Source: JBHENN01 sp046262015
GTDB lineage: Bacteria; Actinomycetota; CADDZG01; WHSQ01
NCBI GenBank assembly: GCA_046262015.1
Contig: JBHENN010000032.1
Coordinates: 1-29,275 of the forward strand
Direction of reading: 5' to 3'
Length of the DNA stretch: 29,275 nt
Shown here: positions 22,329-29,067 of the stretch, piece by piece
Layout: each line of letters begins with the position of its first letter
Numbering within the stretch: the first letter of the stretch is position 1
The notes under the pieces: model-generated
What the model saw: the letters and a program-made list of their open reading frames with translations, nothing else
Told to the model about the DNA's origin: nothing
Databases searched by the model: none
Translations under genes and position numbers: made by a program

Positions 22329-23717
22329 TTACTTGAAGCTCAGGACCTGCGTCTGCGGGTTCATCGCGCCCTTGAAGAACCAGGCCTGCTCATGCCCTGT
22401 TGCCTTGAGCTTGTACGTCCCCACGCCGAGGGGCGACAGGTGGTCGTTGGAGTAGATCCGCCCGTTGTACCAGTACGCCGACCACAGGTCGGGAGCGACG
22501 CCGGCCTCCTTGGGCAAGTAGTAGCCGATCTCCTTCGGGTCCGCAGGATCGCTGAAGTTCACGACCGAGATTCCGCCCATGTAGTACGAGACGACCGCGA
22601 CGTACTTGCCCGGCTTGCGGAACGGGATGATGTTGAAGTTGTGGGTCGTGCAGCGGAACCTCTCCACCTCGGCGGCCGTGTCGAAGTGCGTGGGAACCCT
22701 CGGGAGCGAGTAGTGCCCCTTGAGCTCGGGCGCCTTGGCGTTCGTGACGTCGTAGAACCACATCGCGCCCACGGTGCTGTCCTTGTCGCCGGTGCAGCCC
22801 CCGCCCCCCGCGGCGCCGCCGTACTCGTCACCCAGCGCGAGGTACTTGCCGTCCCACGTCATCGCGGTCGAGTGAGCAATCTGCATGCCCTGAGGGTTCG
22901 GGATGTGGGCGACGATCGTCGGGTTAGCGGGGTCCTTGATGGACCATACCTGGGACTCGCTGATGCACGCCGCGAACGCCAGCTTGCGAGCGGGCACCGC
23001 GGTCACGTCGTGGCAGCCGATCGCCGGGGAGACCGACGGGGTCGAGACGACCTTCGCCTTGGTGGGGTCGGCCAGCGGGACCTCGATCACCGACAGCTTG
23101 CGGTGGCTCTGAACGTTGCACTTGGGTCCGAGGCCTGAGGCGAGAGGGTAGGACTCGACGTAGATGTAGACCTTGTTCCCGGCAGGAACGAGCGTGTGGG
23201 TATGTGAGCCGCAGTCGGTGTCCACCGCCGCGATCTGTTGGGGGCGCTTCGGGTCGGCGATCGAGACGATACGGATGCCTTCCCAGAAGTTGCCGGCGAG
23301 AACGTCGGCCTGGGTGGCCGCTCCGCTCGACACCGGGTCGCAGTCGGGTCCCTTGCGGGGCGCGTCTACCGACACGAACACGAGGTCCTTGAACACCGAC
23401 ACGTCGCCCTGGCCCCCTGGGCACGACAGGAACGAGACCTGCTTGATGAAGGGGCGCCCGGGAAGGATCTTGTAGAGCGCCGGGCCCTGGAAGGTTCCGG
23501 CTACGAGGGTCTTGCCCTTGAAGGCGAGGTCCGATCCTTCCGCCACCATGGTGGGGTTCCACTCGCTAAGAAGGGTCGGCGCCTCCGCCAGCCGGGCGAG
23601 GTTCTTACTGTGGTCGTCGGTGTTGTGGCCCGCCTGAGCGGGTACCAGCCCCAGGATGCTCGCCCCCAGAGCGAGCGCGCTGAGGCTCGCGAGAGCTTTG
23701 ATCCGGACCAGTGTCAT
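22329..23717 (-). CDS. Secreted LVIVD-repeat beta-propeller-like protein
   Basis: A 462-residue protein with a signal peptide (1-29, cleavage after AQA) and no membrane anchor. The mature part has repeated strands of the type IRIVSIADPKRPQQIAAV, VWSIKDPANPTIVAHI, MWFYDVTNAKAPELKGHY and ISVVNFSDPADPKEIGYY, the LVIVD/choice-of-anchor propeller pattern, with roughly five or six blades. Several cysteines and histidines (DCGSHTHT, TTHNFN) lie in loops and could bind metal or form disulfides. The enzymatic role, if any, is unknown. It is a monocistronic - strand gene downstream of thioredoxin. Confidence 0.75.
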   Translation of the reverse strand: MTLVRIKALASLSALALGASILGLVPAQAGHNTDDHSKNLARLAEAPTLLSEWNPTMVAEGSDLAFKGKTLVAGTFQGPALYKILPGRPFIKQVSFLSCPGGQGDVSVFKDLVFVSVDAPRKGPDCDPVSSGAATQADVLAGNFWEGIRIVSIADPKRPQQIAAVDTDCGSHTHTLVPAGNKVYIYVESYPLASGLGPKCNVQSHRKLSVIEVPLADPTKAKVVSTPSVSPAIGCHDVTAVPARKLAFAACISESQVWSIKDPANPTIVAHIPNPQGMQIAHSTAMTWDGKYLALGDEYGGAAGGGGCTGDKDSTVGAMWFYDVTNAKAPELKGHYSLPRVPTHFDTAAEVERFRCTTHNFNIIPFRKPGKYVAVVSYYMGGISVVNFSDPADPKEIGYYLPKEAGVAPDLWSAYWYNGRIYSNDHLSPLGVGTYKLKATGHEQAWFFKGAMNPQTQVLSFK

Positions 23718-23789
23718 CGGGCACCCCCTGGGTTTCGTCGCGGCCTACGAACCGTCCATAGGGATGGATTAGGCGGAAAGGGGCAGAAT

Positions 23790-23805
23790 CCTGCCCGGCG
23801 GCAGG
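23790..23805 (-). terminator. Probable terminator after thioredoxin gene
   Basis: A six-base perfect stem CCTGCC/GGCAGG with a four-base loop starts just past the thioredoxin stop on the - strand. A short pyrimidine run (ATTCTGCCCCTTT) follows, so it is a moderate candidate. Confidence 0.4.
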
Positions 23806-23814
23806 GCGGGTGGG

Positions 23815-24138
23815 CTAGCTGTTGAGGCCGAGGCCCATCACGATGTCGTCCTTGGGTCGGGCCCCCACGACCCAGGATTTCACGTCTCCATCGACGAACA
23901 TGGCGATCGTCGGGATGCTCATGATCCCGTATTTGGAGGCGATCCCCGGAGCCTCGTCGATGTTGAGCTTGACCACCTTGACCTTGTCGCCGTACTCGGC
24001 CTGCAGCTTCTCGAGCTCGGGGTGGACGAGGCGGCAGGGACCGCACCACTCGGCCCAGAAGTCGACGATCACGGGTATGTCCGAGGTCAGGACGGCCTCG
24101 TTGAACTCCTGCTCGCTGATCGCCTGGATCGTGGTCAC
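23815..24138 (-). CDS. trxA: Thioredoxin
   Basis: A 107-residue thioredoxin of normal length. The active site is WCGPC (C32, C35) after VIVDFWAE, and the cis-proline is P76 (MSIPT). It has no signal peptide, so it acts in the cytoplasm and is reduced by the thioredoxin reductase at 3533-4483. The GTG start at 24138 has an AGGGGGG ribosome site upstream. In mycobacteria trxA/trxC sits directly after trxB; here it has moved to the accessory segment. Confidence 0.95.
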   Translation of the reverse strand: MTTIQAISEQEFNEAVLTSDIPVIVDFWAEWCGPCRLVHPELEKLQAEYGDKVKVVKLNIDEAPGIASKYGIMSIPTIAMFVDGDVKSWVVGARPKDDIVMGLGLNS

Positions 24139-24247
24139 CGATGCCCCCCTGGTCTTGTCGTTTGAGCTTGCTGGTCTGTTTCGTGGGTCTCCCAGTGCCC
24201 TAGAACGCCGTCCCAGGCCGGCTATTCCCGCGGCCTCCGGCTGTCAA

Positions 24248-24286
24248 GTACGGTGTCTCAGCCTCCGATACCAGGAGATACCGTAC
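24248..24286. promoter_or_regulatory. Inverted repeat ahead of the RTX/TSP3 gene
   Basis: Arms GTACGGTGTCTC (24248-24259) and GAGATACCGTAC (24275-24286) pair with one mismatch across a 15-base spacer. It ends 26 bases before ATG 24313. A TTGACA on the - strand (reverse complement at 24242-24247) abuts the left arm. It could be a repressor operator shared by the divergent genes or an mRNA hairpin. Confidence 0.5.
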
Positions 24287-24299
24287 CGAATCGGATGTC

Positions 24300-24306
24300 A
24301 GGAGGG
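24300..24306 (+). promoter_or_regulatory. Ribosome binding site fixing the RTX/TSP3 start
   Basis: AGGAGGG with six bases before ATG 24313. This selects 24313 over the in-frame ATGs at 24253 and 24295. Confidence 0.7.
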
Positions 24307-24312
24307 TCTCAC

Positions 24313-25266
24313 ATGCTCGTGTCCCGGCGCTCGCTGCGCCTCGCCATCGCGATGGCCACTCTCGTGCCCAGCCTCCTCGCCGCCCCGTCGGCGCAGGCGG
24401 TCACCCCTACCTGCCATGGGTTCCGCGCCACGATCCTGGGGAGTAGGGGCCCGGACACGATCATCGGCACCCCTCGCCGCGATGTCATCGTGGGGCGCGC
24501 CGGCAACGACGTCATCACCGGTCGGGGCGGCAGGGACATCATCTGCGGGAACCTCGGCGCCGACTCGATCGGCGGAGGCTACGGCGACGATGTGGTGCGG
24601 GGCGGCGACGGGAACGACGACCTGCGTGGCGGTCCGGGCATCGACATCGTGGCCGGCGGCCCCGGCTTCGACAGCTGCGAGGAGACCCAGAACGAGACGT
24701 CCGGCTGCGAAGATCCTGCCGAGGACGCCGACTTCGACGGGGTTCCGGACTCTCAGGACAACTGTCCGTTCTCCGATAACGCGGATCAAGCCAACACCGA
24801 CGGCGACGCCGAGGGCGACGCGTGCGACCGGGACGACGACGCCGACGGCGTGCAGGACGAGCTCGACAACTGCCGCACGGTCCCCAACGCCGACCAGACC
24901 GACACCGACAACGACGAGCTAGGCGACGTCTGTGATACCGACGACGATGCCGACGACGTCCCCGATGCGTCCGACAACTGCCCGACCATCGCCAACGCCG
25001 ACCAGACCGACTCCGACGGGGACGGGGTGGGTGACGCGTGTGAGGACGATGACGCCGACGGCGTCGGGAACGCGATCGACAACTGCCCGTCGACCGCGAA
25101 TGCCGATCAGACTGATACCGACGGCGACGGGATCGGTGATGCCTGCGACGGCGACGATGACAATGACGGGATCGCCGATGCGTCCGACAACTGTCCGACG
25201 ACCGCCAACGCCGACCAGGCCGACGCCGACGCGGACGGCATCGGAGACGCCTGCGACCAGATGTGA
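24313..25266 (+). CDS. Secreted protein with RTX-like and thrombospondin type 3 calcium-binding repeats
   Basis: A 317-residue protein. Residues 1-29 are a signal peptide (RRSLRLAIAMATLVPSLLAA, AQA site). Residues about 46-120 are RTX/haemolysin-type repeats (GTPRRDVIVGRAGNDVITG, GGDGNDDLRGGPGID). From about 139 to the end there are five thrombospondin type 3 repeats, each with a DNCPxxxNADQxDxDxDGxGDxCD core. Both repeat types fold around calcium. There is no catalytic domain and no C-terminal anchor, so it is probably a released or surface calcium-binding structural or adhesive protein. It converges with the next gene, six bases apart. Confidence 0.88.
   Translation: MLVSRRSLRLAIAMATLVPSLLAAPSAQAVTPTCHGFRATILGSRGPDTIIGTPRRDVIVGRAGNDVITGRGGRDIICGNLGADSIGGGYGDDVVRGGDGNDDLRGGPGIDIVAGGPGFDSCEETQNETSGCEDPAEDADFDGVPDSQDNCPFSDNADQANTDGDAEGDACDRDDDADGVQDELDNCRTVPNADQTDTDNDELGDVCDTDDDADDVPDASDNCPTIANADQTDSDGDGVGDACEDDDADGVGNAIDNCPSTANADQTDTDGDGIGDACDGDDDNDGIADASDNCPTTANADQADADADGIGDACDQM
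24724..25263 (+). repeat. Five tandem thrombospondin type 3 coding repeats
   Basis: About 105-110 bases per unit, recognisable by the recurring GACAACTG(C/T)CC and AACGCCGA(C/T)CA segments. The repeated coding DNA is a possible site for recombination and copy-number change. Confidence 0.75.
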
Positions 25267-25272
25267 GTCGGG

Positions 25273-26205
25273 CTACATCTTGATCCTAGTGCCCAGGCCC
25301 TTTTGGAGAGCGAGCTCGTAGACAAGCCGCGCGGCTACGGCGTCCTCGACCGCATGGCCCATCGATTTGTAAACGGTGATCTCTTCGGGCGAGCTCCGTC
25401 CGGCGCGCCGGCCGCGGAGGATCTCCCCTAGCTCCGCAGCCCCGTTGGGATCGAAGCCGTGGAGCTCGACCGCCCCCGCGGGCGGCGGCTCGAACGCGAT
25501 CCTCGATTCGACGACGAGCTGGCTCGCCCGCACGGTGGCATCGTCCAACTCCCCACCGCGCAGAGACACGCCCACCGAGTTGATGTGTGTCCCCGGTGAG
25601 ACCCAGGAGCGATCGAGGACCGGCGTGGCGGAGTCGGTGCACAGGCAGATGACGTCGGCTCCTCGCACCGCCGTTTCCACATCGCGGACGGCCACTGCGT
25701 TCGACTCACGAGCGAGCGCTTCCGCATGGGCGAACGTCCGACTCGCGATCCGGATCTCGGTGAAGCGGCGAACCCGAGGCACGGCCTCGATGTGGGCTCT
25801 TCCCTGCACGCCCGCACCGATCACCGTCAGGACGACTACCTCCGCTCGCGCCAGGATCCGCGTGGCAACGGCCGATGCGCAGGCGGTGCGCGCCGCGGTG
25901 ATAGCGGTGCCATCCATGACGACCAGGGGAGTGCCGCGATCCGGATCGAACATCGCCATCAGCGCGTGATGACCCGGGAGCCCCTTCGACGGATTGCTGT
26001 GATACACGCTGACGAGCTTGGCCGCGAGGACCCCGGGCACGTAGCCGGGCATGGACGCTAGGAAGCCTTCCGGCGCGAACGCCGCGACCCGCGGCGGCAC
26101 CGACGTGCGCCCCTCGCTCAGGTCGACGAACCCGGGTTCCAGCGCGTCGATGAGGCTATCGAGATCGAGGAGCGCCTCAACCTCGGCGCGATTGAGGATC
26201 AGCAT
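25273..26205 (-). CDS. Ornithine cyclodeaminase / mu-crystallin family protein
   Basis: A 310-residue NAD(P)-dependent enzyme of the OCD/mu-crystallin family. It has K63 (AAKLVSVYHSNPSKGLPGHH), GTPLVVMDGTAITAARTACA, the Rossmann loop VIGAGVQGRAH (GAGVQG 130-135), and the C-terminal YKSMGHAVEDAVAARLVY motif. Members are ornithine cyclodeaminases, archaeal-type alanine dehydrogenases, ketimine reductases and staphyloferrin-type SbnB enzymes. The substrate cannot be chosen from sequence. It is monocistronic, on the - strand, converging with the RTX/TSP3 gene. Confidence 0.88.
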   Translation of the reverse strand: MLILNRAEVEALLDLDSLIDALEPGFVDLSEGRTSVPPRVAAFAPEGFLASMPGYVPGVLAAKLVSVYHSNPSKGLPGHHALMAMFDPDRGTPLVVMDGTAITAARTACASAVATRILARAEVVVLTVIGAGVQGRAHIEAVPRVRRFTEIRIASRTFAHAEALARESNAVAVRDVETAVRGADVICLCTDSATPVLDRSWVSPGTHINSVGVSLRGGELDDATVRASQLVVESRIAFEPPPAGAVELHGFDPNGAAELGEILRGRRAGRSSPEEITVYKSMGHAVEDAVAARLVYELALQKGLGTRIKM

Positions 26206-26401
26206 CCTCGACCGCCTAAGGTCTGGGTCTCGAGACGTCCAGCCGCCAGGGCGCTTCCTCTTGCTCGGCGGGATCGCGAGCGAGCGCGGATGGATCGGTC
26301 TTCATCCCCCCATTCTCGCCCACGCCGTGTGTTGCTGGGACTTGGATCGAGCGACGACGGGATCAACTCGACGTCCCTTCGAACGGCGGGAATCCTGAAT
26401 C

Positions 26402-26427
26402 GGGGCAATAGTCGCTGTAGAGCACCT
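26402..26427 (+). repeat. Degraded 5' half of tRNA-Ala
   Basis: It starts GGGGC, then TAG, then TGTAGAGCACCT, matching the order of GGGGC..TAG..GGTAGAGCACCT in the intact tRNA-Ala at 28915. A few bases in the D arm are lost and similarity stops before the anticodon. The 11 bases GTAGAGCACCT (26417-26427) are exact. Confidence 0.45.
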
Positions 26428-26490
26428 ATTGAGCCGATTTCGCTGACGAGTTTCCGCCTAGATCAGGCTTCGAGCACAGCGCTCTGCGCG

Positions 26491-26513
26491 TCCTACTTGC
26501 AAAGCAGATGCTC
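26491..26513 (-). repeat. tRNA-Ala anticodon-arm fragment
   Basis: Read on the - strand, 21 of 23 bases match tRNA-Ala 28936-28958, including the TTTGCAA anticodon loop. The two changes leave the stem able to pair by G-T. D and T arms cannot be formed around it, so it is not a working tRNA. Confidence 0.65.
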
Positions 26514-26517
26514 CGAG

Positions 26518-26640
26518 TTAGGTGCAGTTCTCGAGCTCCTCAGTGAACGCGAGCGGTGACTCGATCCGGATGTCTCCGATAGGCAGCGCAGCGAGCAGCT
26601 CCTTATCCCTCGTGGCGACCACTTCGACTTCACCGCGAGA
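26518..26640 (-). pseudogene. C-terminal fragment of a PIN-domain (VapC-like) toxin
   Basis: The - strand encodes EVEVVATRDKELLAALPIGD and then IRIESPLAFTEELENCT before a TAA at 26520-26518. This matches the end of PIN-domain ribonucleases, where an acidic residue lies in a (V/T)xDKxLL motif followed by a G-I-R-I-x-(T/S)-P-x-x-F strand and helix. The open frame continues upstream to 26748, but that part looks like unrelated sequence and the N-terminal acidic residues are absent. No antitoxin gene is adjacent. It is probably a remnant of a toxin-antitoxin locus. Confidence 0.5.
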
Positions 26641-26742
26641 TGGCCCGCCTAGCAGGTGGGGCTGGCTCCGCGGCGAATGTTTTCCGGAAGTTCTGGGGGG
26701 TTTTCCGGGCGTTTTGGCGGAGACGTGAGAGGTGGACATCTG

Positions 26743-28695
26743 ATGCATTCAAAGACCGCGACCGGCGGCATCCGGCTCCTCGTGGCCGTCTTGCTGATGA
26801 CTATCTCAGTCGGCTCCGGCTCACAGGCGAAGTCCCCTCGGAACCGGAGAGGTCCCGTACGTATTGCCATTGAGCACCTCGGCGTTGATCCCAAGTCGGT
26901 CAAGGTGACCGATCTCTATTCGTCGAGGCACAACCGAGTGACGCACGTGTACCTACGCCAGGTGATCAAGGGGGAGGAGACGGTGGGGGCTGAGGCAACC
27001 GTCAACATCCAGGACGGCGTCGTCATCTACAGCGGGTCCCGGTTCATCGACCCAAAGGACGCGACGGGCGACCAGATGCTCGCTGCCCCGGACGCTCTCG
27101 CGATAGCTACGAGGAGCGTCGGTGGCGCCGGAGTAGTGACCAAAGAGCCCGCTCTCGTGTACCGGGTCTTGCCCGATCGCATCGCACGTCTCGCCTTCGA
27201 GATGGAAATCGAAACGTCCAAGCATTGGTGGAACATCGCCGTCGATGCCGAGAACGGCCGGATCCTGGAACGTTACGACCTGATCGATAGCGAGAACGCC
27301 GGCGAGATCGCGGCGCGCACCGCCCGACCCGAAGATGCGGATGTTGCACGAGCGCTGCTCAAGCCGATATTGCCTCCGCAGCGCGTCGACGACGGCTCGT
27401 CGTACAACGTCTATGCAATACCTCTCGAGAGTCCCAACGATGGGGACAGGACGATCGTTGAGAACCCCGCTGACAGGCTCGCATCTCCGTTCGGCTGGCA
27501 CGACACGAACGGCGTGATGGGTCCTGAGTTCACCATCACCCGCGGCAACAACGTCAATGCTTATGCCGACACCATCAACGACGACGCGCCGGACCCGGCC
27601 GGCCAGCCCGATGGCGGCAAAGGCCTCGACTTCACCCACCCGATCTCGACGTTCGATGCGACGCCGCTGGTCTATCGCGCTGCGGCCGTCGACAACCTCT
27701 TCTATTGGTCGAACGTCATGCACGACGTCACGTTCCGCTACGGATTCAACGAGGAGGCGGGGAACTTCCAGACGTCGAACTACAGCGGCCGCGGACGCGG
27801 CGGAGACGAGGTACTCGCCCAGGCCCAAGACGGCAGCGGTGCTCTCAACGCGAACTTCTCCACGCCCGCGGAGGGTCAGCCTGGTCGTATGCAGATGTAT
27901 GTCTGGGTGGACGCGTTCGACACCTTAGGGCTTGGTCCGGATGACATCGTTCGCTCCTACGACACGCAGGTGCGTGATGGCGACTTCGACTCCGGCGTCA
28001 TAGCTCACGAGTATGGGCACGGCATATCGAACCGCCTCGTAGGTGGCCCGGACAACGTCGCCTGTCTGCGGACGCACGACGAGCGCGAAGGCGAGGGATG
28101 GAGTGACTTCTGGTCCTACGTGCTAACCATGCGTCCTAAGGACGACGGAGCCACGCCGCGCGGGATCGGCACCTATGTCGTGTATCACGAGAAAGGTCGC
28201 AAGGGCAAAGGGATCCGCATCACCCCTTACTCCACGAACATGAAGATCAATCCATCTACGTACGACACGATCAAGACGGCGGCCGAGCCCCACGGGGTCG
28301 GTTATGTGTGGGCGTCGATGTTGTGGGACCTGTATTGGAACCTCGTCGACAAGTACGGCTTCAACCCGAGCCCGTACGGGTCGTGGAAGACAGGCGGCAA
28401 CAACCTGGCGATTCAGCTCGTCGTCGACGGGATGAAGTTCGCCGTCTGCGAGCCCGGATTCGAAGATGCGCGCGACGCGATCATTGCGGCCGACGCGGCT
28501 CTCACCGGTGACGTCCGAAAAGGGGTGCCCGGCGACAACGAATGCCTTATCTGGAGGACGTTCGCTCGGCGTGGACTCGGGATCAACGCCAAGCAGCGCG
28601 ACTTCAAGAACAAGGCCGATGGTGGGCAGGGCTTCAGGGTTCCGGATCACTGCCGCCCCGTCAAAGTCCCCCGGAGTGTGCGCCGCCCTTCGTAG
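26743..28695 (+). CDS. Secreted M36 (fungalysin-type) zinc metallopeptidase with propeptide
   Basis: A 650-residue protein. Signal peptide at residues 1-27 (IRLLVAVLLMTISVGSGSQA), then a propeptide of the FTP/PepSY type (about 35-190; HNRVTHVYLRQVIKGEETVG, AVDAENGRILERY). The M36 catalytic domain follows (about 235-620). Its zinc motif is HEYGHGISNRL (H422, E423, H426), and the third ligand is probably E451 in EGEGWSDFW. PHGVGYVWASMLWDLYWNLV is also typical. M36 enzymes are secreted as zymogens and digest external protein. ATG 26743 has AGGTGG seven bases upstream; longer in-frame starts lack this and would bury the signal peptide. There is no C-terminal anchor. Confidence 0.92.
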   Translation: MHSKTATGGIRLLVAVLLMTISVGSGSQAKSPRNRRGPVRIAIEHLGVDPKSVKVTDLYSSRHNRVTHVYLRQVIKGEETVGAEATVNIQDGVVIYSGSRFIDPKDATGDQMLAAPDALAIATRSVGGAGVVTKEPALVYRVLPDRIARLAFEMEIETSKHWWNIAVDAENGRILERYDLIDSENAGEIAARTARPEDADVARALLKPILPPQRVDDGSSYNVYAIPLESPNDGDRTIVENPADRLASPFGWHDTNGVMGPEFTITRGNNVNAYADTINDDAPDPAGQPDGGKGLDFTHPISTFDATPLVYRAAAVDNLFYWSNVMHDVTFRYGFNEEAGNFQTSNYSGRGRGGDEVLAQAQDGSGALNANFSTPAEGQPGRMQMYVWVDAFDTLGLGPDDIVRSYDTQVRDGDFDSGVIAHEYGHGISNRLVGGPDNVACLRTHDEREGEGWSDFWSYVLTMRPKDDGATPRGIGTYVVYHEKGRKGKGIRITPYSTNMKINPSTYDTIKTAAEPHGVGYVWASMLWDLYWNLVDKYGFNPSPYGSWKTGGNNLAIQLVVDGMKFAVCEPGFEDARDAIIAADAALTGDVRKGVPGDNECLIWRTFARRGLGINAKQRDFKNKADGGQGFRVPDHCRPVKVPRSVRRPS

Positions 28696-28849
28696 ATCCC
28701 TCGCTTCGAATCAGTTAGCGGAGCGCGGTAAAGCTCCGGCATCCTTCGAGCGGGGGCCGTCGATCGTCCTCTAGCCGCGCGCGGCGCGTCGAGAGAACCT
28801 GCTAATCGTCGAGGGAAAGGTAGGTGCTGCGCGCAGGTGTTCGATGATC

Positions 28850-28863
28850 GGTAGAGCACCTGC
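28850..28863 (+). repeat. Partial tRNA-Ala duplicate upstream of the intact gene
   Basis: GGTAGAGCACCTGC is identical to tRNA-Ala 28932-28945. Both copies are preceded by TCGATG at short distance, and weak similarity continues after the match, so this looks like a decayed local duplication. Confidence 0.55.
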
Positions 28864-28897
28864 CTACAAACGGGGAGAGGCGACGCTCTTGCGCAGC

Positions 28898-28903
28898 TAG
28901 ACT
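28898..28903 (+). promoter_or_regulatory. Candidate -10 box of tRNA-Ala
   Basis: TAGACT ends 11 bases before the tRNA 5' end. No -35 match is evident. Confidence 0.3.
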
Positions 28904-28914
28904 GGGTAATCGAT

Positions 28915-28987
28915 GGGGCGGTAGCTCAATTGGTAGAGCACCTGCTTTGCAAGCAGGAGGTCGTCGGTTCGATCCCGATCCGCTCCA
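28915..28987 (+). tRNA. alaT: tRNA-Ala (TGC anticodon)
   Basis: A full cloverleaf: acceptor GGGGCGG with CCGCTCC (one G-T pair), D arm GCTC/GAGC, anticodon arm CCTGC-TTTGCAA-GCAGG with anticodon TGC, T arm TCGG-GTTCGATC-CCGA region. The discriminator is A; CCA is not encoded. Confidence 0.97.
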
Positions 28988-29067
28988 CGACCTCGGCGTT
29001 GTATCGGAAACCGCCGGGCCGGATGAGTTGGACGCCTCGCGGTCGTCCCTGACCTACGATCGCCTCC

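Larger units (their letters stand above)
26206..26742. other. Gene-poor stretch with tRNA-Ala and PIN-toxin remnants
   Basis: No intact gene. From left to right it holds a possible 29-codon - strand ORF (26305-26216) next to the OCD gene, a degraded tRNA-Ala 5' half (26402-26427, +), an anticodon-arm copy of tRNA-Ala (26491-26513, -), a C-terminal PIN-domain fragment (-), and the leader of the M36 peptidase gene. Confidence 0.6.
28696..28914. other. Intergenic region before tRNA-Ala
   Basis: No gene is supported. It contains a partial copy of tRNA-Ala (28850-28863) and a possible -10 box TAGACT (28898-28903) for the intact tRNA. Confidence 0.5.

Noticed and set aside
24724..25263. CRISPR-like regular repeats
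   Set aside because: The periodicity comes from coding thrombospondin type 3 repeats of about 105-110 bases with imperfect units; there are no uniform repeats, spacers or cas genes.
26461..26540. Complete second tRNA-Ala on the - strand
   Set aside because: Only the anticodon arm and the end of the D arm match; neither D-stem pairing at normal distance nor a T arm or acceptor can be formed.
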